Source: Sphingobacterium sp. (GTDB lineage: Bacteria > Bacteroidota > Bacteroidia > Sphingobacteriales > Sphingobacteriaceae). Taken from it: a stretch of DNA of 8,013 nucleotides. The number at the start of each line of letters is the position of its first letter. Position 1 is the first letter of the stretch. Under the pieces are notes generated by a model. The model searched no databases. It saw nothing but the letters and a program-made list of their open reading frames with translations, and was not told the origin of the DNA. Location: contig JASLCA010000237.1 of the NCBI GenBank assembly GCA_030146225.1, forward strand, positions 1 to 8,013. Direction: 5' to 3'. Shown piece by piece: positions 1 through 7,392 of this stretch. The translations under genes were made by a program, and so were the position numbers.

Positions 1-1077
1 AGGCCTACTATTAAGATGTTAAGGTATGCCAATCCAAATATTACTTGGGAGGTTTCCTACAAAGCCAACTTTGCGATAGAGTTAGGATTGTTGAATAATG
101 ACCTTTCCTTGATTGCAGAAGTTTACCATGAAAACCGTACAAATATTGTACAAATACGCCAAGATATCCCTTCAGTAGTCGGCTTGATAGGCAATGTTCG
201 TACAAATTATGGAGAAGCTGTAGGCAAGGGGCTTGACCTAACCTTAAACTACAACAAGTCATTGTACAATGGGATGTGGTATATCTTACGTGGAAACTTT
301 ACCTATGGGGCATCCAAGATAACCGTATACGATGAGTTGGACTACTCCGAAATTGCGCCTTGGCGTTCAGTAATCGGGCAAAAGGTAGGTCAGTCTAGAG
401 GATATGTTGCCGAGCGATTGTTTATCGATGATGATGAGGTGCGCAACTCCCCAAAACAACAGGTGCATGCAAATGGTGGCGACTATCAAGCTGGAGATAT
501 AAAATACCGCGACATCAATGGGGATGGAGTGATTAATCAATTTGATATCGTGCCTATGGGCTATCCAACCAATCCAGAGATTCAATTTGGCTTAGGAGCT
601 TCATTTGGCTATAAGAACTTTGATATTTCGGCATTTGTGCAAGGGGAGTCAAGGTATTCCTTCTTCCTTGATGCCAATAAGATGGCTCCATTTGTAGAGG
701 TGTCTTCTGGTGGAAAGAAAGGAAATAGAGCATTATTAAACTTTATTCCTGAAAGCTTATGGACGGAAACCAATCGGGATCTATATGCTAAGTGGCCTCG
801 CTTATCCCCTGATGTAGCAGGCGCAGCAGTAGGAAATAACAACAATTTTGTGCAGAGTAATTACTGGATGCGTACGGCAAGCTATATCCGACTTAAGTCG
901 GTTGAGGCTGGCTATAAGGTGCCTGATTTTCATGGGGTTTCCATGCGTATTTACGCGAGTGGGACCAACTTGTTTACGCTATCTGATTTTAAACTATGGG
1001 ATCCTGAAATGCGTGGAAATGGACTTGCATACCCCTTGCAGCGCGTATTTAACCTAGGTGCTCAGATCAATTTTTAG
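1..1077 (+). CDS. SusC-like TonB-dependent outer-membrane transporter, C-terminal part
   Basis: This is the C-terminal 358 residues of a SusC/RagA-type TonB-linked transporter. The frame is open from base 1 and ends at TAG 1075-1077, so the gene is cut by the window edge, not broken. Such proteins form a 22-strand outer-membrane barrel that imports glycans or other large ligands with a SusD lid. Seen here are the family block NPNITWE (fragment residues 11-17), alternating beta-strand patterns, and a loop D-I-N-G-D-G-V-I-N-Q-F-D (171-182) matching the DxNxDGxIxxxD calcium-loop pattern common in SusC proteins. Near the end come IRLKSVEAGYKVP and a final strand ending in phenylalanine, as expected for an outer-membrane barrel. 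The signal peptide, carboxypeptidase-like domain, TonB box and plug lie upstream of the window. The SusD gene starts 3 bp after the stop. The family call is firm; the ligand is unknown. Confidence 0.95.
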   Translation, partial: RPTIKMLRYANPNITWEVSYKANFAIELGLLNNDLSLIAEVYHENRTNIVQIRQDIPSVVGLIGNVRTNYGEAVGKGLDLTLNYNKSLYNGMWYILRGNFTYGASKITVYDELDYSEIAPWRSVIGQKVGQSRGYVAERLFIDDDEVRNSPKQQVHANGGDYQAGDIKYRDINGDGVINQFDIVPMGYPTNPEIQFGLGASFGYKNFDISAFVQGESRYSFFLDANKMAPFVEVSSGGKKGNRALLNFIPESLWTETNRDLYAKWPRLSPDVAGAAVGNNNNFVQSNYWMRTASYIRLKSVEAGYKVPDFHGVSMRIYASGTNLFTLSDFKLWDPEMRGNGLAYPLQRVFNLGAQINF

Positions 1078-1080
1078 ACT

Positions 1081-3114
1081 ATGAAAAAGACATATATAAT
1101 GAAAGCTATACATCCTATATTCGCCCTGATACTACTGTTCTCCCTTGTATCTTGCAATAAGTATTTGGATATATTGCCAGATGACAAGCCAGTTCTGGAA
1201 GATGCGTTTAAAGATAAGTACAATACCGAAAAGTATCTATTTACCTGTTATGCCAGCCTCCCAAATGTTGTTAACCCTACCAATACCTTGGGGATATCTG
1301 GCGGGGGAGATGTTATTTATTCGGAGAGAAATACAGGCGGCGGATTTTCTTCAGGCCCTCCCGCAGCGCAGATGGCCTTTCAGAAAGGAAATAATGTAGC
1401 CAACCCTTTTGCAAACTTCTGGGATGGTCAGAATGGAGCAAGTAAAAATATCTGGCAAGGCATTCGCCATTGTAATATTTTCTTGGAGCATATCCGCGTA
1501 GAAGACGGGGGACCTAGAGACCTTGATGATATGACACGAGAACGATGGATAGCAGAGGTAAAGGCGATCAAGGCTTACCTTAACTTTTTTCTCCTGCAAC
1601 TTTATGGGCCAATTCCCATTGTAGACAAGGTGATACCCATTTCTGCTAAGGGCGAAGAGTTGGCGATTTATCGGGAGCCTGTAGACGAGGTTGTCAACTA
1701 TATTGTCGCGGGCTTGGACGAGGCTATTGAGGGCTTGCCAAATACCAGTGAGATGGATGTCGTAAGTGAATATGGTCGTTTTAACAAGACGATTGCACGC
1801 TCGATTAAGGCCAAAACTTTAATCCTTGCCGCAAGTCCACTCTTTAATAATAATAACAATTACACCGGCTTTAAGGATAAGCGAGGCATTGATCTTTTCC
1901 CAACTGGGGATAGCAAGGGCAGATGGGAGCGTGCACTGCGGGCTATTGACGAGGCGGTACGCTCTGCTGAAGAAGATGGCGCCCATATACTAGTTACCAC
2001 CGATGGTGGAAATAATGCCATTCGCGGTGTAAATAGCACCAATATCAATGATACCACAAAAGCTATGGTAAGCCTTCGGCAGGCAGTTACCCAATCTTGG
2101 AATCCAGAAGTGATATGGGCTGTCAATGAAAGCACGACAGTCTTGCAGCGCTGGTCTACGATGTTGAGTAATGATGAGTACTTTAATCTTGCAGGATCAG
2201 CAGGATCTGACATTGGTCAGCGTCATGGGCCTACCTTGAATGTGGTAGAGCTCTTTTACTCCTCCAATGGGGTACCAATTGAGGAGGATCAAGACTGGGA
2301 AAGCAAGGGCTGGTATCAGAATAGGTATAGCACGCAACTTCCGGATGCCGAGCATAGCAAGTACTTTATTAAACAGGGACAGGAAACTGCCATCTTGCAT
2401 TTCAATCGCTGCTTGCGGTTCTATGCATCCATTGGCTTTGATGGAGGGATTTGGGAAGGAAGAGAGAAAACTTTGGCCGATGCATCCTTTCCTAATATGA
2501 TGCGTCATTTTGGGAGTGGCTTTAAGCATTCGGAGGCCTATGGAGGCTATCCTTTCTCTGGCTATTTAGCCAAAAAGTTAAGTCACCTAAAGACAACCTA
2601 TACCGAGTCTAAAATCACCCTAGTGCGGGAAGATTATTCCTTCCCAATTATTCGCTTAGCAGATCTTTACCTATTGTTAGCTGAGAGTCTGAATGAAGTA
2701 GGAGGGCCGACACAAACGGATAGCAAAGGCCATAATGCACTGCACTACCTGGATGCAATACGCGCTCGGGTCGCTATGGAGGGAGTTGTGCAGAGCTGGC
2801 AGAAATATGCTTCTGCAAGGTTTAAATCCAAGCCAGAGACAGCAACAGGGCTTCGTGCTATTATCCGCCGTGAACGCTTAAATGAATTGGCCTTTGAAGG
2901 ACATTTCTATTATGACGTGCGGAGATGGTTGATGGCCGAGGAGATGTTTAATCAACCTATACTTGGCTGGAATAAAGACGGCGAGAACAAGGCTGATTTT
3001 TACAATGTGAAAGTCTTGTTGCAACCGCGATTTGCGATGAAAGATTACTTAATGCCTATTCGTACCAATACCCTCTTGCAGAATAAGAGTCTGGTGCAAA
3101 ATCCAGGCTGGTAA
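1081..3114 (+). CDS. SusD/RagB-family ligand-binding outer-membrane lipoprotein
   Basis: A 677-residue SusD-like surface lipoprotein, the expected lid of the SusC transporter encoded just upstream. The N-terminus is a lipoprotein signal with lipobox L-V-S-C, lipidated Cys25, followed by NKYLDILPDDK, a standard SusD opening. Helical TPR-type segments include FWDGQNGASKNIWQGIRHCN (about 113-132) and the block around EVKAIKAYLNFFLLQLYGPIPIV (about 159-181). The C-terminal signature is clear: F-P-I-I-R-L-A-D-L-Y-L-L-L-A-E from 521, then RRERLNELAFEGHFYYDVRRW at 596-616, close to the usual RxxELAFEGxRxxDLRRW motif. It is longer than many SusD proteins (commonly about 500-600 residues); the extra length lies mostly in the middle, between about 240 and 520. 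A second ATG at 1099 (Met7) would also leave a good signal peptide; the upstream ATG was chosen because it sits 3 bp after susC. The ligand cannot be inferred. Confidence 0.95.
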   Translation: MKKTYIMKAIHPIFALILLFSLVSCNKYLDILPDDKPVLEDAFKDKYNTEKYLFTCYASLPNVVNPTNTLGISGGGDVIYSERNTGGGFSSGPPAAQMAFQKGNNVANPFANFWDGQNGASKNIWQGIRHCNIFLEHIRVEDGGPRDLDDMTRERWIAEVKAIKAYLNFFLLQLYGPIPIVDKVIPISAKGEELAIYREPVDEVVNYIVAGLDEAIEGLPNTSEMDVVSEYGRFNKTIARSIKAKTLILAASPLFNNNNNYTGFKDKRGIDLFPTGDSKGRWERALRAIDEAVRSAEEDGAHILVTTDGGNNAIRGVNSTNINDTTKAMVSLRQAVTQSWNPEVIWAVNESTTVLQRWSTMLSNDEYFNLAGSAGSDIGQRHGPTLNVVELFYSSNGVPIEEDQDWESKGWYQNRYSTQLPDAEHSKYFIKQGQETAILHFNRCLRFYASIGFDGGIWEGREKTLADASFPNMMRHFGSGFKHSEAYGGYPFSGYLAKKLSHLKTTYTESKITLVREDYSFPIIRLADLYLLLAESLNEVGGPTQTDSKGHNALHYLDAIRARVAMEGVVQSWQKYASARFKSKPETATGLRAIIRRERLNELAFEGHFYYDVRRWLMAEEMFNQPILGWNKDGENKADFYNVKVLLQPRFAMKDYLMPIRTNTLLQNKSLVQNPGW

Positions 3115-3150
3115 TCTTGTAAATGATGTTTTAATTATAGAATTGAAAAG

Positions 3151-4506
3151 ATGAAAAATATAATAAGATGGTTTGCTTTCGTATCCATATGCGGCCTTGT
3201 ATTTTATGGATGTGCAGATAGCTATTTAGGCGTGGAGCAGGTAGTCGTGGACTCAGAGCGACCTGATAAATTGACGGTGGAGCAGGTTGTTTCAAAATCA
3301 GGTGCGCTGGAAATTTATTTCAGTCTGCCTGCTGGCAATCCAAATATTGACCAAGTACAAGCCCGCTATAAAAATAAACAAGGAAAGTATGTAGACTTTA
3401 AGGTGTCTAGGTATAGTTCCTCTATACTGGTAGAGGGATTTACGGGGATTGATGAAAAGACGGTAGAGTTGGTCTGTGTAGATATTAGTGGCAATAAGTC
3501 AGATGTGACAACAGTTGTGGCGGCTCCTGAGCTTTCTGCGATGGAAGTAGCCTTTCAAACCATAAAGGTAGAGCCTGCTTTTGGGGGAGTACGATTGGCT
3601 TGGAAAAACAGTGAAGCAAATGCCTTGGCTATACATATTTTAACAGAGGATATACTGCAAGTTGGAGTCGTTTCTCTGGTGGAAGATCCGACCAAGACTA
3701 TCTACAATAGAGACTCGGTGCATACCACGGCCTTTGTCAGACAATATCCCTCTGTGGAGCAGAAGTTTGGCTTTCAGGTTTCAGATAAATGGGGAAATAG
3801 ATCCGATACCTTGATTAGTGCGTTGACCCCTTACAAAGAGGAGGAGATCGAGTGGAAAAATGTGAGAGCGATCTCCTTTTTCAACCCAACTTTATTTGCT
3901 GGAAGTAGAGATTTTGGCCTTTATGGGGTCAATGCTGCTACTGGCATTCAGAATGATGGGAATGCCCATGCAGGCGGCAATGCCCCACAAACCATGTTTA
4001 ATGGGGTAACCTCTGGAAACTTGTATTATGGCTATAAGTTTGTGAAAAACTTAACCAATACAGATCCTTCCAAGCGCGAAATTGTACAAGATGTTTACTC
4101 CACCTTTGATTTAAATATGGAGGCTAGGCTAAACCGTGTTAAGATTTATCCTAGAACACATATATCCTACACCTATACGCGGTCTAGTCCAAAACGCTTC
4201 CGCATCTGGGGTACAAATGACAGCAATAGTCAACGCTGGTCTAAATTTCCCGAAACATGGACCTTGATCGGGGAGTATGTGGGCAAGATGCCCGTCAACC
4301 TAGGCGCATTGACGCAAGAGGAAATCGAATGGTTCAATTTTAATCAAGAGTACTTAATTAATGAGGACAATGTAAATCCAGATGCGAAGCCGAGTGAGAC
4401 CTTCCGTTATATGCGAATTCAATTGATGGAAACTTACAATATCAACGAGGCATTTTACACCATTAATGAGTTTCAGATGTTTGGAGAGATTCTAAAACGC
4501 TATTAG
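3151..4506 (+). CDS. DUF4959/DUF5126/DUF5000-type surface lipoprotein, probable accessory ligand-binding protein
   Basis: A 451-residue predicted lipoprotein. The signal peptide has a hydrophobic core and ends F-Y-G-C, with Cys21 the likely lipidation site; the -3/-2 residues are bulkier than in the classical lipobox. Three regions follow the order seen in SusCD-linked lipoproteins. Residues about 22-125 resemble DUF4959 (ALEIYFSLP, ILVEGF, VDISGNKS). Residues about 127-228 resemble DUF5126 (GGVRLAWKN, then SDKWGNRSDTL). Residues about 240-451 resemble DUF5000, a discoidin-like beta-sandwich (FRIWGTND near 349-356, FRYMRIQL, INEFQMFGE near the end). Domain names come from memory of the family pattern, not a search. 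No catalytic motif is visible, so a surface glycan-binding or accessory role next to SusD is the best inference. It lies 36 bp after susD and 27 bp before the next gene, consistent with one transcript. Confidence 0.82.
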   Translation: MKNIIRWFAFVSICGLVFYGCADSYLGVEQVVVDSERPDKLTVEQVVSKSGALEIYFSLPAGNPNIDQVQARYKNKQGKYVDFKVSRYSSSILVEGFTGIDEKTVELVCVDISGNKSDVTTVVAAPELSAMEVAFQTIKVEPAFGGVRLAWKNSEANALAIHILTEDILQVGVVSLVEDPTKTIYNRDSVHTTAFVRQYPSVEQKFGFQVSDKWGNRSDTLISALTPYKEEEIEWKNVRAISFFNPTLFAGSRDFGLYGVNAATGIQNDGNAHAGGNAPQTMFNGVTSGNLYYGYKFVKNLTNTDPSKREIVQDVYSTFDLNMEARLNRVKIYPRTHISYTYTRSSPKRFRIWGTNDSNSQRWSKFPETWTLIGEYVGKMPVNLGALTQEEIEWFNFNQEYLINEDNVNPDAKPSETFRYMRIQLMETYNINEAFYTINEFQMFGEILKRY

Positions 4507-4533
4507 ACATTGATTTTTTATAAAATAAAAGCT

Positions 4534-6150
4534 ATGTACAAGTTTAAGTATAAGATATTAGTCGCACTCTTGTCTGTCCTTACCCTAGGATGTGATGACG
4601 CGAATGATTTATTAAATCAACATATTAAAGATGGGCCTATCGTTTACGCTGGGAAGATAAAAGAAATGGCGGCTCGCTCGGGGTATTATCGGGTGCGGGT
4701 GGATCTATTTCCTACAGCGGATATTAATCGCTCCCACTGTATTTTAAGTTGGAATCTAAGTGGTGAAACCAAGGATTCCTTACGCGTAGACTATAGCGAT
4801 ATTAACTACGATGAAGAGCTACAAGGGTATTTTGCCTATGTTAATATACCTTCAATTGAAGGCAGTTTACAGATCTCAGCTCAAAATGTAGATGGTTTTG
4901 GAAATAAATCCTTGATCGAGTCGGTCAATGCCAATATCTACGGGGCTGAGTATGTCTCCTCCTTGGTCAATGCACCAGCAAAGGTGTCTCCACGGGTAGA
5001 CAAGGTAACCTTTGATGAAAGAGTAGGGGCGGTGGGCAACCTAGTTAGCTATGAGCAGGAAGACGGCAGCTTTACCAAGGAAGTTTTTGTAAAAGAAAAA
5101 GTATTCAGCCTAGTCAATGCGAAAAGAGGAGGTATACTACGTTCTAAAACAAGATTCCTGTTAAACCCTACGGATATAGACACCTTAGCGGGGCCTAGTT
5201 ATTTGGAAACTAAGATTCCAGAAAATGCAGGGATTGCGGCCCTAGCTGCCTTAGCGAAGACTTCTCCATTTTTATTAAATAATGATCGGATTGCTGCCTT
5301 GCTACAGTTTGAAACATTTTCTGATCAATTTCCACCTGCCCAATTCAATCAATACTTGAAGAGCGGGGCGGCAGAGTCTTTGGATTTAGAATATACTTCA
5401 CCTATACTTTATAGTTATAAACAAGGCTTTGATAAGGTCCTTCATGAAGTGAAAAATACGCAGGTTGCGCAAGGGGCGGTTGCGGTATGGTTGGTATACA
5501 ATATGGGCTATGTGGTAAAGACAGCTTCGGTTACCTTTGGCATTGATTTAGATCATCGCTGGGCAGAGCAATTTGAACCCTACTTAGACTTTTTATGTGT
5601 AACGCATAATCATGTAGATCATGCACACGTTAAGTTAATGGATGCGATGAATGCAAAAGGAAAGCCCGTCTTGTCAAATTTTTATGCCAAAGACAGCAAG
5701 TACAGATCTACTGTGGCAACGAGTTACACCATAAAGGGGGTTAAGATAAAGACGGATATCACGGATCACTTACGAGACCCTGCACTTCCTAACTTTGTGA
5801 CAGTTTTTCGCATAGACTGTGGTGCAGATGCGGATAATTTTACGTTATTGCATTGTGGAGATTCAGGCTTTAACCCAGCTCGTTTTAAAAATGTCCAAGG
5901 ACCATTAGATTTAGCGGTCTTGCGATGGGGAGCAGCTCGTGAGAATGATATCTTGGGCACAGGCACTGGGCAGGTTAAGCCTGATTATGCGATTTTATCG
6001 CATCTGATAGAACTCAGACATGACCCTTATCCAGCCGGACAGGCATCTATAACAAAGACGCTTGAACACCTTCCTGGGGTGAAGTGTGATAATACAATTA
6101 TTCCTTTCTGGGGCGAGAAAATGACCTGGAAAAATGGACAAATGATGTAA
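4534..6150 (+). CDS. Lipoprotein fusing a DUF4998-like region to a metallo-beta-lactamase fold hydrolase
   Basis: A 538-residue two-part lipoprotein. I chose ATG 4534 over an in-frame TTG at 4510 because it gives a compact signal peptide ending T-L-G-C (Cys20), followed by two aspartates. Residues about 28-220 resemble DUF4998, a beta-rich module of SusCD loci (YAGKIKEMAARSG, ISAQNVDGFGNKS, IYGAEY, then PTDIDTL). Residues 231-538 form a helical lead-in plus an MBL-fold domain. Visible metal ligands are H358-N-H360-V-D362-H363, H412 (ITDHL), D443 (HCGDSGF) and a late histidine, most likely H496 (ELRHDPYP), with H490 as alternative. The motif spacing recalls the UlaG/NAPE-PLD/RomA branch, but this assignment is tentative. 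The active site looks complete, so it is probably a metal-dependent hydrolase outside the cytoplasm, perhaps at the cell surface. Residues 231-538 match residues 33-340 of the next gene without gaps. The substrate is unknown. Confidence 0.88.
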   Translation: MYKFKYKILVALLSVLTLGCDDANDLLNQHIKDGPIVYAGKIKEMAARSGYYRVRVDLFPTADINRSHCILSWNLSGETKDSLRVDYSDINYDEELQGYFAYVNIPSIEGSLQISAQNVDGFGNKSLIESVNANIYGAEYVSSLVNAPAKVSPRVDKVTFDERVGAVGNLVSYEQEDGSFTKEVFVKEKVFSLVNAKRGGILRSKTRFLLNPTDIDTLAGPSYLETKIPENAGIAALAALAKTSPFLLNNDRIAALLQFETFSDQFPPAQFNQYLKSGAAESLDLEYTSPILYSYKQGFDKVLHEVKNTQVAQGAVAVWLVYNMGYVVKTASVTFGIDLDHRWAEQFEPYLDFLCVTHNHVDHAHVKLMDAMNAKGKPVLSNFYAKDSKYRSTVATSYTIKGVKIKTDITDHLRDPALPNFVTVFRIDCGADADNFTLLHCGDSGFNPARFKNVQGPLDLAVLRWGAARENDILGTGTGQVKPDYAILSHLIELRHDPYPAGQASITKTLEHLPGVKCDNTIIPFWGEKMTWKNGQMM

Positions 6151-6160
6151 GTTTTTAAGC

Positions 6161-7183
6161 ATGAAAAAGATAGTTTTAGTACTCCTTAGTTTTGTAATGG
6201 CTTTTGCTGCGCTAGCGCAGCAAAAGCCTGCTTTAAGCAAGGAAACCCTTCAAGCCAATGCGGCTGTAGCAACCTTAAAGGCATTTCGGAAAACGAGTCC
6301 CTTAAAATTAAATGCAAAGCGCTTGGAATTGTTAAAGACAATGGAAGTCTATTCGGATGGTCTTCCACCAGCTGCTTTTAAGGAATATTTGCTCGCAGAT
6401 GAAGAAACAGCCGCCGCCTTAGAGCGTACTGTGCCTATTCTGTATGCCTATAGAGCCGGCTTTGACAAGGTCTTACAAGAAGTGCAGACAAGCAAGGTGG
6501 AGCAAGGCAGCACGCATATATGGTTGCTTTACAATATGGGATTCGTAATTAAAACACCATCAGGCTGCTTTGGGATAGACCTTGATCACCGTTTAGCAGC
6601 GCATTTGGCTCCCCATTTGGATTTTTTGTATATCACCCACAATCATGCTGATCATTACAATATGAAGCTGATAGCAGCGATGGTAGAAGCTGGCAAGCCA
6701 GTAATCAGCAATTTCTATACAGAAAGCGCGGCTTATTATGCAACAAGAGATACAATATATCAAATCGATAAATTTAAAATACGCACGTCTATCTCAGATC
6801 ACCTTTTAAGTCCAGATCTGCCGAATTTTGTAGCCATGGCTAGAATCGACTGTGGGGAAGATTCTGGCAATTTCTCTATGCTACATTGTGGTGATTCAGG
6901 CTTTGATCCAACGCGTTTTAAGGCTGTCCAAGGTCCAGTAGACATGCTTGTCTTACGCTGGGGCGCACCTAGAGAAAATAATATATTGGGAACAGGAGCA
7001 GGGCAAGTACAGACTAATTATGCCTTGCTTTCGCATCTGATAGAATTACGACATAATCCATATCCCAAGGGACAGGCTTCGATCTTACAGACCTTGAAAC
7101 ACCTGCCTAATGTTCAATGTGAAAACACGCTCATCCCCTTTTGGGGAGAAAAGCTGGTTTGGAAAAATGGTAAGTTAAATTAG
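6161..7183 (+). CDS. Secreted (periplasmic) metallo-beta-lactamase fold hydrolase
   Basis: A 340-residue MBL-fold protein with a signal peptidase I leader: M-K-K, a hydrophobic core, and A-L-A|Q with cleavage predicted after Ala19. The mature protein has a helical lead-in (about 33-115) and an MBL domain. Ligands seen are H160-N-H162-A-D164-H165, H214 (ISDHL), D245 (HCGDSGF) and H298 (ELRHNPYP), with H292 nearby. Each sits exactly 198 residues earlier than its counterpart in the upstream fusion protein; a hand count gives 182 identities over 308 aligned positions. It is therefore a tandem paralogue without the DUF4998-like anchor module. The lack of a lipobox suggests a soluble periplasmic location, so the pair may act on the same or successive forms of one substrate on either side of the outer membrane (inference). 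It starts 10 bp after the upstream stop. A 30-bp palindrome lies within codons 13-23. Confidence 0.9.
   Translation: MKKIVLVLLSFVMAFAALAQQKPALSKETLQANAAVATLKAFRKTSPLKLNAKRLELLKTMEVYSDGLPPAAFKEYLLADEETAAALERTVPILYAYRAGFDKVLQEVQTSKVEQGSTHIWLLYNMGFVIKTPSGCFGIDLDHRLAAHLAPHLDFLYITHNHADHYNMKLIAAMVEAGKPVISNFYTESAAYYATRDTIYQIDKFKIRTSISDHLLSPDLPNFVAMARIDCGEDSGNFSMLHCGDSGFDPTRFKAVQGPVDMLVLRWGAPRENNILGTGAGQVQTNYALLSHLIELRHNPYPKGQASILQTLKHLPNVQCENTLIPFWGEKLVWKNGKLN
6199..6228. repeat. Perfect 30-bp palindrome inside the signal-peptide coding region
   Basis: Bases 6199-6213 (GGCTTTTGCTGCGCT) are the exact reverse complement of 6214-6228, with no spacer and no mismatch; pairing stops at 6198/6229. In RNA it would form a 13-bp stem with a CUAG tetraloop. 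It spans the last base of codon 13 to codon 23 of the secreted MBL gene, covering the predicted signal-peptidase site. No T-run follows, so it is not a standard terminator. Both strands read as A-F-A-A-L-A-Q-Q-K-P in one frame. Confidence 0.97.
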
Positions 7184-7392
7184 TTAAGTCGTTTTAGTAA
7201 TCTACTACGCTAGTAAATATTTTAATATTGCAAACGCTCTTGTGCTCAAAGGAAATTTCGACTTGTATTAAGCCTTTGTTATGTAATCGTTATTAATAGA
7301 TTTTGATGATTTTGTTTGAACAGTATTACATAAATTAGTAATTAATTATTATTAACTTAGTAAGGCTATCAAATTATTAATAACTCTAAAGC
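7184..7392. promoter_or_regulatory. AT-rich intergenic region with a possible sigma-factor promoter
   Basis: A 209-bp gap, the longest in the window, separates the operon from the sigma gene and probably holds the operon's end and the sigma promoter. A weak match to the Bacteroidota pattern (TTTG about 18-20 bp before TAnnTTTG) is TTTG 7275-7278 followed after 18 bp by TAGATTTTG 7297-7305, which has one extra base. A direct repeat TTAGTAA occurs at 7335-7341 and 7357-7363, a 22-bp period, around an AT-only stretch. No convincing Rho-independent terminator is present. Confidence 0.3.

Larger units (their letters stand above)
1..7183 (+). other. Probable PUL-type operon (susC-susD-lipoprotein-DUF4998/MBL-MBL)
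   Basis: Five same-strand genes are separated by only 3, 36, 27 and 10 bp, with no terminator-like hairpin plus T-run in the gaps, so a single transcript is likely. The promoter must lie before the window. All five products carry, or for the truncated SusC are expected to carry, export signals, which fits an envelope uptake system. No carbohydrate-active enzyme is visible; the two MBL proteins are the only enzymes. Upstream genes could still supply others. Confidence 0.75.

Noticed and set aside
1..1077. Short SusC ORF considered as a truncated or pseudogene copy.
   Set aside because: The reading frame is open through base 1 and the C-terminus is intact, so the shortness is due to the window edge.
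1846..1863. Run of asparagine codons (AAT/AAC) in susD, considered as a slippage or phase-variation tract.
   Set aside because: The tract is short and mixed in codons, trinucleotide changes would keep the frame, and no switching signal is present.
1860..2529. Two overlapping reverse-strand ORFs of 117 and 110 codons within susD.
   Set aside because: They lie opposite strongly family-like SusD coding sequence, have no recognisable domain or export signal, and are typical antisense shadows.
4510..4533. In-frame TTG at 4510 as the start of the DUF4998-MBL gene.
   Set aside because: It would add eight residues (MIFYKIKA) before an otherwise normal lipoprotein signal and lies 3 bp after the previous stop; ATG 4534 gives a standard signal peptide.
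6186..6368. Reverse-strand ORF of 60 codons ending in a peptide like the MBL signal peptide.
   Set aside because: The resemblance comes entirely from the 30-bp palindrome; the rest is a shadow of the MBL gene with no family features.
7203..7215. Small inverted repeat TACTA-CGC-TAGTA after the second MBL gene, considered as a terminator.
   Set aside because: The stem is only five pairs, mostly A-T, and no clean T-run follows, so it is too weak to call.
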